Shown here: one piece after another, positions 18,833 through 28,294 of the stretch
Position numbering within the stretch: the first letter of the stretch is position 1
How the letters are laid out: each line of letters begins with the position of its first letter
Assembly (NCBI GenBank): GCA_944323725.1
Contig: CALUTP010000038.1
Coordinates: 29,751-93,750 of the forward strand
Length of the DNA stretch: 64,000 bases
Direction: 5' to 3'
Source: Candidatus Gastranaerophilales bacterium
Lineage (GTDB): Bacteria; Cyanobacteriota; Vampirovibrionia; Gastranaerophilales; Gastranaerophilaceae
Program-made: the position numbers and the translations under genes
Notes under the pieces: generated by a model
Database searches by the model: none
What the model was told of the DNA's origin: nothing
What the model saw: the letters and a program-made list of their open reading frames with translations, nothing else

Positions 18833-20545
18833 ATGTTACAAAATGTTAAAATAAATTTTTTAGAGGAAATAAATTTCAATATAGGGAACTATAATAATTG
18901 CATGAAAGAAATTAAAATTGTTTCACCAGTAAAAAAGCCTGAAGATATTGATTTGTTTGCAAGAGAGACTTCTTGTAAAGAATATTATGTATATTATAAA
19001 AAATTTTTAAATAATAATTTTGATTATGTAGATGAGTTTGTAGCTGCAGCAAAAAGAAATAATTGTGCAATATATATAAATTTTAAACATGATATAACAG
19101 AAGAAAATTTAGCAGAGATAAAAAAAATGCTTAAATACCTAAAGACAGCAGGAATTGATGGTATTTTTATAAACAGTTTTGCAATATTAGAGGCGATAAA
19201 GGTATTTAATTTACCTTTTAAAGTTGTGGTGGATTCATACTTTGATATACATAATATTGCAGGGATTGATTTTATCAATAATTTTCATAAAGTTGATGAA
19301 ATTATTATCACAGAAGAAATTTATATGAAGAATATTTCAAAAATTAAAAAATATACAAAGCTTCCTCTTGCGATTGATACAGATAATCTGCCATGGTGTG
19401 CTGAGGATATAAAAAAACTTGGTGCAATTGATAAGGTAGTGATAAAAGGTAAATTTGCAAATTCAGAAGAAATTTTAGAGGGAATTGAACTTATTGAAAA
19501 GATTTTGGCAAAACCAAAACTGTTTAAAACTCAAAAATTACCATTTAAGCATGTTAGAAAAAGTATATATCAGACAAATCACTTTTCAGGTGAGATGGTC
19601 TCCGCAGAGGGGAAAGATTTTAAATTTAGCAGAAATATCCAAAATTTTGAGTGGGATATAAAAAGATCAAGAATTTCTAAAAATGTTAGTTTTGAAAAAA
19701 GTGATGATTTTAAAATTAATTTGAGGTTGTCAGAACTTGAGCAGCTTAAAGAGTTGGAAAAATATATAAAAAAAATAGGAATTAACCCTATAAGTTCGAT
19801 TGAGTATGGAGAAATTCTTTCTACTTGTGATCTTTCGACAAGCAGTTTCAATGAAATAATTACGAAGGTAAAAGCTTTTTGTGCAAAATATGAAATTGAT
19901 TTTCAGCTTTCGACACCAAGAATTTTAATAGAACGTGATTTTGACAGAGTATATGAGTATGTAAAGCAGTTATTGCTGACAGAGCCTACTCCATCGTCAT
20001 TAATAATTAATAATATTGGCTATTTTTGGATGGTTGTAAATGATAGTGATTTAGATGATATTCCTATTGAAATAGGTGGTGGAATAAATCTTTTAAATAG
20101 TATGTCAATAAAATGTCTAAATAATTTAGCTCCAATAAATGCAGTTGATTTTACGCCATTTACAGATATAGAAAATGCTGTAAAAACGGTAAAAAAAATA
20201 AAAAATATTATCCCGAATAGAAAATATACGATTGCAGGTAATGTGAGAGTCCCAAGTCTAGGACTTTGTCCATTAAATAATGATAGTGCTATTATTTCAA
20301 GATTATCCTGCAAAGCCCCATGCCATAGGGGTGGTTTTGCTTTAAAAGATCCGTCATTAAATAAAATATATCCTTTTACCTGTGATGGTTTTTGCAGAAT
20401 GCATATGTTTGAAGATAAAATTTTAGAGGACTTTGATAGAGTTGACATGCTTAATAAAGCTGGAATAAATGAATTTATTTTTGATTTTTCTGCATTAAAT
20501 GCAAAATTTGTGCCTATTCTATTGAATAAGTTTTTTACAAGATAG
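18833..20545 (+). CDS. U32 peptidase-like protein with cysteine cluster
   Basis: The protein is 570 residues from ATG 18833. ATG 18902 (MKEIKIVSPVKKPED) resembles a typical U32 N-terminus and may be the true start. The middle has TIM-barrel-like strand patterns (GIDGIFINSFAILEAI, LPFKVVVDSYFDIHN). Near the C-terminus, SRLSCKAPCHRGG and PFTCDGFCRMHM provide four closely placed cysteines, as in iron-sulfur U32 proteins of the UbiU/UbiV/YhbU type. Typical U32 relatives act in hydroxylation or tRNA/rRNA modification. Family membership is inferred from this motif pattern only. Confidence 0.55.
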   Translation: MLQNVKINFLEEINFNIGNYNNCMKEIKIVSPVKKPEDIDLFARETSCKEYYVYYKKFLNNNFDYVDEFVAAAKRNNCAIYINFKHDITEENLAEIKKMLKYLKTAGIDGIFINSFAILEAIKVFNLPFKVVVDSYFDIHNIAGIDFINNFHKVDEIIITEEIYMKNISKIKKYTKLPLAIDTDNLPWCAEDIKKLGAIDKVVIKGKFANSEEILEGIELIEKILAKPKLFKTQKLPFKHVRKSIYQTNHFSGEMVSAEGKDFKFSRNIQNFEWDIKRSRISKNVSFEKSDDFKINLRLSELEQLKELEKYIKKIGINPISSIEYGEILSTCDLSTSSFNEIITKVKAFCAKYEIDFQLSTPRILIERDFDRVYEYVKQLLLTEPTPSSLIINNIGYFWMVVNDSDLDDIPIEIGGGINLLNSMSIKCLNNLAPINAVDFTPFTDIENAVKTVKKIKNIIPNRKYTIAGNVRVPSLGLCPLNNDSAIISRLSCKAPCHRGGFALKDPSLNKIYPFTCDGFCRMHMFEDKILEDFDRVDMLNKAGINEFIFDFSALNAKFVPILLNKFFTR

Positions 20546-20571
20546 AAATGAAATTTCTAGCAGAAGATTAA

Positions 20572-20817
20572 TTATAATTTAAATTTAAAATCAAATCCTT
20601 CAAGGAGTTCAGATGGTGAAATATTCATTGCATTTGCAATTTTAACAAGTGTCGAAAATTTTAAATCAACTAGCCCGTTTTCAATACGACTTTGAGTTGC
20701 GGATGTTAGTAGCAGGCTTTTAAATGCGAATTCATTTAGCGACATCTTTTTTTTAAGACGAAGTCTTTTTATATGTTCACCGAATAAATGTAACAAATCT
20801 TTATGTTGCTGTTGCAT
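20572..20817 (-). CDS. XRE family helix-turn-helix regulator
   Basis: An 81-residue, single-domain regulator. The HTH_3/Cro-CI fold spans about residues 10-70: HIKRLRLKKKMSLNEFAF, then SATQSRIENGLVDLKFSTL and ANAMNISPSELL. There is no sensor domain. It is divergent from a prepilin-like gene. The 64-base intergenic region holds two copies of a 14-base near-palindrome, one overlapping this gene's start codon, which suggests autoregulation and control of the prepilin gene. Confidence 0.88.
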   Translation of the reverse strand: MQQQHKDLLHLFGEHIKRLRLKKKMSLNEFAFKSLLLTSATQSRIENGLVDLKFSTLVKIANAMNISPSELLEGFDFKFKL

Positions 20818-20825
20818 ACATGTAA
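20812..20825. promoter_or_regulatory. Operator-like repeat, copy 1
   Basis: TTGCATACATGTAA matches copy 2 (20852-20865) at 13 of 14 positions. The half-sites TTRCAT/ATGTAA face each other across 2 bases. It overlaps the start codon of the XRE gene (CAT at 20815-20817). Confidence 0.6.
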
Positions 20826-20851
20826 TTATAGTGACATAATATAAGTATCTA

Positions 20852-20865
20852 TTACATACATGTAA
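20852..20865. promoter_or_regulatory. Operator-like repeat, copy 2
   Basis: TTACATACATGTAA is an inverted repeat of TTACAT/ATGTAA. It starts exactly 40 bases from copy 1, about four helical turns, and lies just upstream of the prepilin ribosome binding site (AAGGAGG). A TAATAT -10-like element is between the copies. Confidence 0.6.
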
Positions 20866-20881
20866 TAGTAAGGAGGATAAT

Positions 20882-21573
20882 ATGAAAAAAGCTTTTACAC
20901 TAGCTGAGGTACTAATAACTTTAGGAGTAATAGGGATTGTTGCAGCAATGACAATTCCAAATATAGTAGCTGATTATAGTAAAAAGCGTACCATTACGCA
21001 ATTAAAAAAGTCATATACAGAACTTTCGCAATTGCTGAAAATGTCAGAAATTGATAATGGTAATATCGAGTATTGGGATTATACGTTGTCTGGTGAGGAT
21101 TTTTATTACGGATATATAAAACCTTATTTAAAAAAAGTTAAAGAGATTCCGAATAAAGAATTTAAGAGATATATGGTATATAAAAACCTAAATGGTACTA
21201 TGTGCACAGGAGAAGTTTGGTGTACTCAAGAGGATTCTTATTATTCATATTTGTCAAATGGAGTTGTAATGGGTGTGATGACTCATCCTGGACAGACTAA
21301 ATATAAGGCGGTTTCAATAGATATAAATGGACAAAACAATCCTAATCAATTAGGAAAAGATGTGTTTATTTTTAGTATTTCAAAAACAGAAAAATGCTAG
21401 TTCCCTATGGATTTTCAGATGCGGGTATAAGTTCTGGTGTTTTTAATGATTATGATAGAGAAAAAATCAAAACAGGAGGAAATTACTCTTGTAATAAAGC
21501 CAATAAAGGAATATGGTGTTCAGCTTTGATATTCTATGACGGATGGGAAATTAAAGACGATTATCCTTGGTAA
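20882..21573 (+). pseudogene. Prepilin-like protein, frameshifted near the C-terminus
   Basis: The N-terminus MKKAFTLAEVLITLGVIGIV is a type IV pilin/pseudopilin leader with a short 4-residue prepeptide and a hydrophobic stalk. The frame ends at TAG 21398-21400 after 172 residues (SISKTEKC). The next frame continues immediately from 21394 for 59 residues with VPYGFSDAG...GIWCSALIFYDGWEIKDDYPW, the same C-terminus as the other prepilins here. One extra A in the A5 run at 21390-21394 would fuse the two into 230 residues. It is therefore a single-base frameshift by mutation, assembly error or variation. Confidence 0.8.
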
Positions 21574-21665
21574 AATATTATTTTTTCCTTAAATTCTGTA
21601 AAAATTTTTATGTCCATGCTACAATTACAGCATAAGACACCAAATTTGGAGAGGAAAATTTAATA

Positions 21666-24305
21666 ATGATAAGTTTTTTATTGAAACTGTTGGGTGATCC
21701 TAACGAGAAAAAAGTTAAAAACATAATGGGGATAATTGATCATATAAACGCTTTAGAACCTCAATTTGCGGAATTGACAGATGAAGAATTGAAGGCAAAA
21801 ACTGCAGAATTTAAAGAAATTTTAGCCAAACGTCCTACATCAAAAGATTTTAATACAGATAGAAAGCTAGAAAAAGAAGCTCTAGATAAAATTCTGCCTG
21901 AAGCATTTGCGACAGTGCGAGAAGCTGGGAAAAGAGTTTTAAACATGCGACATTTTGATGTCCAGTTAATTGGAGGATATTTTCTTCATAATGGACATAT
22001 AGCAGAAATGAGAACAGGTGAAGGTAAAACTCTTGTTGCAACTTTGCCTGCTTACTTAAATGCTCTGACAGGAAAAGGTGTTCATGTAATTACTGTAAAC
22101 GATTACCTTGCGAAACGTGATAGTGAATGGATGGGGAAAATTTATAAATTCTTAGGACTTTCAGTCGGGGTAATTCTTTCCGGTGGAAGATCTATGGATG
22201 ACTTTGAAGCCAAAAAAGCAGCTTATGATTGTGACATTACATATGGTACAAATAATGAGTTTGGTTTTGATTATCTTCGGGATAATATGGCTCAAAGTCC
22301 AGAAATGCTGGTTCAGCGGCCTTATAATTATGCAATTATCGATGAAGTTGATAGTATTCTAATTGATGAGGCAAGAACCCCTCTTATTATAAGTGGCCGT
22401 TTGGAAAAGTCAGCTGAAACATATCAGCTTATGGCTCAAATTGCTCCGAAGCTCCAAAAAGATAAAGATTATGAAGTAGATGAAAAAAATAAAAATATTA
22501 TCCTGACAGAAGAAGGTATAGACAAAGCACAAGAGCTTTTGCAAATTAAAGATTTGTTTGATATAAATACTCAATATGCTCATCATTTATTGCAAGCATT
22601 AAAGGCAAAAGAACTTTTTGTAAAAGATACAGATTACGTTGTTCGTAATAATGAAGTAATGATTGTTGATGAATTTACAGGTCGTTTGATGGAAGGAAGA
22701 CGCTGGTCAGATGGTCTGCATCAGGCAATAGAAGCAAAAGAAGGTGTAAAAATCCAAGATGAGACCCAAACCCTAGCAAGTATTACCTTCCAAAACCTAT
22801 TTAGATTATATCCAAAACTCTCTGGTATGACTGGTACAGCAATGACAGAGGAAGCTGAATTTGGTAAGATTTATAATCTAGAAGTTACAACAATCCCTAC
22901 AAATAAGCCTGATATAAGAATAAATTATCCAGATGTAATTTACAAAACAGAAAAAGCAAAATTCAATGCGGTGGTAGAAGATATTATTGCACAGCATAAA
23001 ATAGGCAGACCTGTTTTAGTCGGTACAATAAGTATCGAAAAGTCAGAATATGTATCTCATTTGCTCAGCCAACGAGGGATTAAACATAATGTTTTGAATG
23101 CTAAACATCATGAAAAAGAAGCTTATATTATCGCTCAGGCAGGGCGAGTTGGTGCTGTTACCATTGCGACAAATATGGCAGGTCGTGGTACTGATATCCT
23201 TTTAGGCGGTAATGCTGAGTATATGGCAAAAGAAGAACTCGAAAGACGTGGTATTACACCTGAAACTGTTGAAGATTATGAAGCTCAAAAGGAAGCTGCT
23301 ATGTCTGCAGCTAAAAAAATTACTGAAGAAGAACATGAAAAAGTTGTACAGGCTGGAGGACTTCACGTAATAGGTACAGAACGCCATGAATCCCGCCGTA
23401 TTGATAACCAGTTAAGAGGACGTGCAGCACGTCAGGGAGATCCGGGTTCTACAAGATTTTTCCTATCTCTTGAAGATAATTTAATGCGAATTTTTGGCGG
23501 TGATAAAATTACAAGTTTAATGAATGCTCTTAACGTTGAAGAAGATATTGCAATTGAACATCCTCTTATTACAAGACAAATTCAATCGGCTCAGAAAAAA
23601 GTTGAAACTTATCATTTTGATATAAGAAAAAGTGTCCTTGAATATGATGATGTAATGAATATTCAGCGTGAAAAGTTCTATGCCCAGCGTCGTAAGGTCT
23701 TGTTTGGCAAAAATCTTAGTGAAGATATATATTATATGATAGAAAGAGAAATTGATCGCCTTTTAAGAAGTTATATTGCTCCAGAACAAAACCCTGAAGA
23801 ATACGTGTTTGAAGATTTGCAAACTATGATAAAAGAATTACATTCTATCATACCGCAGCTTTCGCATTTTCAAGTATCTGATGTTCAAAGCCTTCGTTTT
23901 GATGCAATGTTTAATAAGTTGAAAGATTTTGCTATACAGGCATATCGTGAACATGAAATGGCAGTTATTGAATTTTATAATGATGTCGTTGCTAAGTATG
24001 ACGAAAATTTTGTTCCTCAAGAGCCATTTGCTGACCAAAACGTTATTAGAAATTTAGAAAAAGATATTCTTTTACGAGTAGTAGATAATAAATGGATAGA
24101 TCATCTTCATAATATAGATATGCTTCGTGAAGGTATTGGGTTAAGAGCTTACGGACAGAAAGATCCTTTGATTGAATACAAACGTGAAGCATATGATTTA
24201 TTTAATAAAATGATGTTTGAAATTCAAGGTGATACTGTAAAACATTTATTTAGAACAAAATTTGGTATTCAAGTAGTTAATGGTTCACCTGAGGATATGG
24301 CATAA
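21666..24305 (+). CDS. secA: Preprotein translocase ATPase SecA
   Basis: SecA is the motor ATPase that drives unfolded preproteins through SecYEG. At 879 residues it is within the normal range. Walker A is in [20 protein letters not shown] (about residue 118), and the DEAD-like [17 protein letters not shown] follows. The block [13 protein letters not shown] and the second-nucleotide-fold [18 protein letters not shown] are also present, as are [20 protein letters not shown] and helical scaffold motifs. The protein ends without the C-terminal zinc-binding tail. GGAGAGGAAAATTTAATA precedes the ATG. Confidence 0.97.
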   Translation: MISFLLKLLGDPNEKKVKNIMGIIDHINALEPQFAELTDEELKAKTAEFKEILAKRPTSKDFNTDRKLEKEALDKILPEAFATVREAGKRVLNMRHFDVQLIGGYFLHNGHIAEMRTGEGKTLVATLPAYLNALTGKGVHVITVNDYLAKRDSEWMGKIYKFLGLSVGVILSGGRSMDDFEAKKAAYDCDITYGTNNEFGFDYLRDNMAQSPEMLVQRPYNYAIIDEVDSILIDEARTPLIISGRLEKSAETYQLMAQIAPKLQKDKDYEVDEKNKNIILTEEGIDKAQELLQIKDLFDINTQYAHHLLQALKAKELFVKDTDYVVRNNEVMIVDEFTGRLMEGRRWSDGLHQAIEAKEGVKIQDETQTLASITFQNLFRLYPKLSGMTGTAMTEEAEFGKIYNLEVTTIPTNKPDIRINYPDVIYKTEKAKFNAVVEDIIAQHKIGRPVLVGTISIEKSEYVSHLLSQRGIKHNVLNAKHHEKEAYIIAQAGRVGAVTIATNMAGRGTDILLGGNAEYMAKEELERRGITPETVEDYEAQKEAAMSAAKKITEEEHEKVVQAGGLHVIGTERHESRRIDNQLRGRAARQGDPGSTRFFLSLEDNLMRIFGGDKITSLMNALNVEEDIAIEHPLITRQIQSAQKKVETYHFDIRKSVLEYDDVMNIQREKFYAQRRKVLFGKNLSEDIYYMIEREIDRLLRSYIAPEQNPEEYVFEDLQTMIKELHSIIPQLSHFQVSDVQSLRFDAMFNKLKDFAIQAYREHEMAVIEFYNDVVAKYDENFVPQEPFADQNVIRNLEKDILLRVVDNKWIDHLHNIDMLREGIGLRAYGQKDPLIEYKREAYDLFNKMMFEIQGDTVKHLFRTKFGIQVVNGSPEDMA

Positions 24306-24421
24306 TTTATAACCGTTTATAGCAGTGATGATTGAAACATCTAGTATAATTTGCTTGTTATATTTTATATTTATTATGTTTGATGTATTATTATTACATA
24401 AGTAATTAAAAAGGAATTAAA

Positions 24422-25516
24422 ATGCTAAGAACAGGAATAGTCGGATTGCCGAATGTAGGAAAATCAACTTTATTTAATGCGTTAACAAGTGCTAAAAATG
24501 CTCAAAGTGCAAATTATCCATTTTGTACTATTGAACCTAATGTAGGTGTGGTAAATGTCCCTGATGATAGACTTGAGGTACTTGCAAAGTTGTGTAAAAC
24601 TCAAAATATAATCCCGACAGCAATAGAATTTGTAGATATAGCAGGCTTAGTAAAAGGTGCAAGTAAAGGTGAAGGATTAGGTAACCAATTTTTACATAAC
24701 ATTAGAGAAGTTGATGCGATAATTCAAGTTGTTCGTTGTTTTGATGACCCTAATACAATTCATGTTTCTGGTAAGGTAAATCCACTAGAAGATATTGAAA
24801 CTATTAATACAGAGTTAGCTTTAGCAGATATTGCATCAGTAGAAAGACGCCAGGCTCGTATCGCAAAACAAGCTAAAGGCGGGGATAAAAATGCTGTTCT
24901 TGAAGATAAGGTTTTGAAAAAACTGCTAGAATTATTGTATAAAGGTACTTTTATAAATGTAAAAGAACATTTCAATGAAGATGAAATCCCTTTTGTAAAG
25001 CAATTGAATTTGATGTCAACAAAACCTGTAATTTATGCGGCTAATGTATCAGAGTTTGATTTGAAGAGTGGAAACCATTATACAGAGCAGGTAAATGAGT
25101 ATGCTAAAGCTCATAGTGCGGAAATGGTAATTATTTCAGCAAAAATTGAGGAAGAGTTATCTGAATTGGGTTCTGAATCTTTAGAATATTTGAAAGAATT
25201 AGGTGTAGATGATAGCGGGATTGATAGGATGATTAAATCAGTTTATCATCTTTTGAATTTGAGAACATTTATTACTGCAGGTGAAAAAGAAGTTAGAGCT
25301 TGGACAATTGTTGCTGGAACAAAAGCTCCACAGGCTGCAGGTGTAATCCACACTGATTTTGAAAAAGGTTTTATTCGTGCTGAAATTACTCCTTATGAGG
25401 ATTTTGTTGCTTGTGGCTCATATTCAGCTTGTAAAGATAAAGGAGTTACACGTCTAGAAGGTAAAGATTACATAGTTCAAGATGGTGATCTTGTTCATTT
25501 TAGATTTGCTGTGTAA
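24422..25516 (+). CDS. ychF: Redox-regulated GTPase/ATPase YchF
   Basis: YchF (Obg-like ATPase, OLA1 family) is a ribosome-associated P-loop NTPase that prefers ATP. The 364-residue protein has a G1 loop in [18 protein letters not shown]. The switch region [16 protein letters not shown] and G3 block [20 protein letters not shown] follow. The C-terminal TGS-like domain is [16 protein letters not shown]...[16 protein letters not shown]. All the expected blocks are intact. A bidirectional terminator follows. Confidence 0.97.
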   Translation: MLRTGIVGLPNVGKSTLFNALTSAKNAQSANYPFCTIEPNVGVVNVPDDRLEVLAKLCKTQNIIPTAIEFVDIAGLVKGASKGEGLGNQFLHNIREVDAIIQVVRCFDDPNTIHVSGKVNPLEDIETINTELALADIASVERRQARIAKQAKGGDKNAVLEDKVLKKLLELLYKGTFINVKEHFNEDEIPFVKQLNLMSTKPVIYAANVSEFDLKSGNHYTEQVNEYAKAHSAEMVIISAKIEEELSELGSESLEYLKELGVDDSGIDRMIKSVYHLLNLRTFITAGEKEVRAWTIVAGTKAPQAAGVIHTDFEKGFIRAEITPYEDFVACGSYSACKDKGVTRLEGKDYIVQDGDLVHFRFAV

Positions 25517-25535
25517 TTTAAAATTCCAAAATTTT

Positions 25536-25566
25536 AAAAAAGAGGCTTTTATAAAAGCCTCTTTTT
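25536..25566. terminator. Bidirectional intrinsic terminator between ychF and the SEC-C gene
   Basis: AAAAAGAGGCTTTT pairs with AAAAGCCTCTTTTT across a 2-base loop. It has A/T runs on both sides and lies between two convergent stops. Confidence 0.88.
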
Positions 25567-25568
25567 AT

Positions 25569-26870
25569 TTATTTTAAATTAGCCCCGCAGCATTTTTTGA
25601 ACTTTTTACCACTCCCGCAAGGGCAAGGATCATTTCTGCCTATTTTGGATAAATCAATATTATCAAGTTGAGGGCGATCTTCTTGTTCTTCAATTATTCC
25701 TAAAGTGCTTGAAAATGCTTTTGATTTATATAAAACAGTTGTTGATGAATATATTTTTTGTTCAAGATAATGGGATTTATATTTTTCTAGTAATTCATCA
25801 AGTGTATAATTTGTTTTATATATTCCATTAACTATAGGCATAAAATTATCTTCATGTTTCAATGCAACTTTTTTAATTAAATTTGCAGAAAATTTATCAT
25901 TGCCTAAGAAATATTGGATACATTTATCATAATTAGGAATATTAGAAGGCTTTTGTGCTTCAAAAATCTTATTGAATGTTCCCCAAAATGGAACTGCATA
26001 CATTCCTAATTCTTCATCATATACAATACCTACGTCATAAGTCTCTTTATGAGAGGAAAATCCGCCTAGAGAATTTTCAAGGAAGTTATCATATGAATTG
26101 TTAAATTCAGATACTGTAAAGAACTGATAGATTTCAGGTTCTTGAATTTTATCTTGAAAATCTTCTTTTTCTTCTCCTTCTGCAAAATCATTAAATAGTC
26201 CAATTACATCATCTGCATACTTATTTGTAGTCACCACTTCATCTGCGCCAAAGTAATCTACAAATTTTTTGTATAGATCTTTCACATCTTTATCTAATTC
26301 TTTCATCTTTTTAGGGTTATCAAGGTATACTAATTCAGGGTTTTGGATTATTTTTGCTACTGCAAATCTATATACATCATCTCTTCTTGTTGTAGATAGT
26401 ACACCTGATACTTCAAGAAGATAATATTCTTTTTCGTAGGCAAATATTCTTGCAACAATAAATTGACCTGGTCCCATTCCTCTAAAAGTTGTCATTTTTA
26501 CAAGAGATGTTACCTCATAATCTTTTTCGTTAATGATGTTGTATAACTTAAATCCATTTTTACCGATTTTATGGATTTCAAATACAGAAGAAATTGATTT
26601 TTTTAGAGCTTTAACAATTTTTTTTGCTGAAGCAGAAAGACCTTTAATGTTTTCCAAATATAAATCAAGGATGCTTTTGTGAGTCTCACCTAATTTTCTT
26701 TCGAATATATATGTAAAACAAGCTGATTGAAAGTTATTAGAACCAGCTGTTGCTCCAATAGTTCTCATATATTCTTCAAAATCAGAATGTACTTCTTCAT
26801 TTGTTTGGATGAAGACTGCAATGTTTTTTATAACATCATTAATTTCTTTTAAATTTTCCATTACAAGCAT
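25569..26870 (-). CDS. SEC-C motif protein of unknown function
   Basis: A 433-residue protein from ATG 26870 ([12 protein letters not shown]). This start has AAGGGAGAATTTT at ideal spacing, and the in-frame ATG at 26891 has none. The last ~25 residues are a classic SEC-C zinc motif, [18 protein letters not shown], as found at the ends of SecA and many unrelated proteins. The remaining ~400 residues are acidic and mixed alpha/beta, with no recognised domain. The motif alone does not establish a role in secretion. Confidence 0.75.
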   Translation of the reverse strand: MLVMENLKEINDVIKNIAVFIQTNEEVHSDFEEYMRTIGATAGSNNFQSACFTYIFERKLGETHKSILDLYLENIKGLSASAKKIVKALKKSISSVFEIHKIGKNGFKLYNIINEKDYEVTSLVKMTTFRGMGPGQFIVARIFAYEKEYYLLEVSGVLSTTRRDDVYRFAVAKIIQNPELVYLDNPKKMKELDKDVKDLYKKFVDYFGADEVVTTNKYADDVIGLFNDFAEGEEKEDFQDKIQEPEIYQFFTVSEFNNSYDNFLENSLGGFSSHKETYDVGIVYDEELGMYAVPFWGTFNKIFEAQKPSNIPNYDKCIQYFLGNDKFSANLIKKVALKHEDNFMPIVNGIYKTNYTLDELLEKYKSHYLEQKIYSSTTVLYKSKAFSSTLGIIEEQEDRPQLDNIDLSKIGRNDPCPCGSGKKFKKCCGANLK

Positions 26871-27032
26871 AAAATTCTCCCTTTTATTCATATATTAGAA
26901 TACAGTAAAATTGATAAAAACTCAATACCTTACAAGATTAATATAATATATAATGCTTATCTCTGTTAATAAAATTTAATAAATTTTATTTATCTAAAGC
27001 AAATTTCTGATACTTTATGTTTTAATATAAAT

Positions 27033-27605
27033 ATGATGAAGAAGTTATTGGTAGTACTAGGGTTAATGTTGTTTTTTTCAAGTAGTGCATTTGCTTGGAG
27101 TACCCCTCGTTGGACAGTTTTTCCTTTGAATGTATACATTGAGGATAATAAAAATTCTGAGGTAATACGTCAAGCTTTTGTTGATTGGCAGATTGGTGCT
27201 AAAAAGGTTAACCCATTTATAAGGTTTGATTTTAAGGAAGGTGAAAGAGGACTTAGGAAGTCTCAAATTGATGTCCGTTTTGTATCTGGCGCTCAGCCAA
27301 ACGGTCAGTATTATTCAGTAGCTTCAAATTCTTTGACTGATGGTTTTTCTCTTATAAGAAATAATTCTGGATTTTTTTATCATGTATCTATAAGTATATC
27401 AACAACTGATAGTGAGGGGAGCCCTTTATCAAAAGCTAAGTTACATTCGATAGCTCTTCAAGCAGTAGGACGTTCACTTGGTATTAACTGTATAGGCTCC
27501 ATTAATAATGTAATGAGTTGTAATACAGAATATGAAGTGAATAAGATTACTCCACAAGATTTATATGCATTGAAAAATGTATATAGTTATGTAAGAAATA
27601 AATAA
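27033..27605 (+). CDS. Secreted matrixin-like protein lacking zinc ligands (1 of 2)
   Basis: A 190-residue protein with a signal peptide (residues 1-21, ending SSAFA). The mature part starts WSTPRWTVFPLNVYIED, like the N-terminal edge of matrixin (M10) catalytic domains, and has AFVDWQIGAKKVNPFIRFDF. The site that should be HExGHxLGxxH reads LQAVGRSLGINC, so all three zinc histidines and the catalytic Glu are missing. A VMSC 'Met-turn'-like segment and KITPQDLYALKNVY at the end support the fold assignment. It is presumably a pseudoprotease or binding protein. The next gene is a paralog. Confidence 0.65.
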   Translation: MMKKLLVVLGLMLFFSSSAFAWSTPRWTVFPLNVYIEDNKNSEVIRQAFVDWQIGAKKVNPFIRFDFKEGERGLRKSQIDVRFVSGAQPNGQYYSVASNSLTDGFSLIRNNSGFFYHVSISISTTDSEGSPLSKAKLHSIALQAVGRSLGINCIGSINNVMSCNTEYEVNKITPQDLYALKNVYSYVRNK

Positions 27606-27636
27606 TAAATATAATAAATATATAATAGGAGGGTGT

Positions 27637-28188
27637 GTGAAAAAAATATTAATGTTAATTGGTATAATGCTGATTAGTGCTGGAACTGTATTTGCTCTGG
27701 GTAGTCCTAGATGGCGTTTTTCTTCATTAACCGTATATATGCCTCCTGTACCTGAGTCTACGATAACTCAAAAAGCATTTAGTACTTGGGAGAACTCTTC
27801 TGGCGGAATATTAAGATTTAAAATTGGAACCAGACGTTCCTATAGCAGGTATGCTCATATTTCTATTAGTTATATAGATTCTCTTGCTCCTGGTCAATAT
27901 TATGATGTTATGTACGATGTTTATCGTCCGGGATTTTCTACGCATAAAGAAAGTTCTTTTGTAGCTGATTATTTTTATAAAGTTGATGTTCGGATAAGGA
28001 CAAAAGATGAAAATTATAAAAAATATACAGATTCACAGTTATATGCAATAACTCTTCAAGCAGTAGGACGAGCATTAGGCGTAGGTTACGTAGAAAAACC
28101 AAATAATGTTATGAGTTATAATTTAAGTCTAGATAGTATTAAAATAACTCCAGAAGATGTTAGCGCTTTTATGAAAGTTTATAAATAA
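27637..28188 (+). CDS. Secreted matrixin-like protein lacking zinc ligands (2 of 2)
   Basis: A 183-residue paralog of the preceding gene, with a GTG start behind AGGAGGG and a signal peptide ending at about residue 21 (GTVFALG). It shares SPRW, the AF-W block and TLQAVGRALGVGYVEKPNNVMSYN, where active matrixins have HEIGHALGLGH. It closes with KITPEDVSAFMKVYK, the usual post-Met-turn helix. Both copies lost the same residues, so the loss predates duplication or was selected. The start is 31 bases after the previous stop, giving one operon. Confidence 0.65.
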   Translation: MKKILMLIGIMLISAGTVFALGSPRWRFSSLTVYMPPVPESTITQKAFSTWENSSGGILRFKIGTRRSYSRYAHISISYIDSLAPGQYYDVMYDVYRPGFSTHKESSFVADYFYKVDVRIRTKDENYKKYTDSQLYAITLQAVGRALGVGYVEKPNNVMSYNLSLDSIKITPEDVSAFMKVYK

Positions 28189-28207
28189 AAATCTACTTAT
28201 AATGGTT

Positions 28208-28234
28208 GATTTTTCAAATACTGTTTGAAAAATC
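28208..28234. repeat. 11-bp perfect inverted repeat overlapping a promoter -35
   Basis: GATTTTTCAAA (28208-28218) and TTTGAAAAATC (28224-28234) with a 5-base loop. It may terminate the upstream operon or act as an operator for the symporter promoter, whose -35 is in its right arm. Confidence 0.6.
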
Positions 28235-28253
28235 ATCTATAATGTTGTATAAT
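28225..28253 (+). promoter_or_regulatory. Strong promoter for the symporter-queF-yraN operon
   Basis: TTGAAA (28225-28230), exactly 17 bases, then TATAAT (28248-28253). The predicted start is at about 28260, giving a ~35-base leader with AAGAGG before the ATG. Confidence 0.7.
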
Positions 28254-28294
28254 AATTTAGTTAAAATTATATTGAAGAAATAAGAGGTTTAAAT

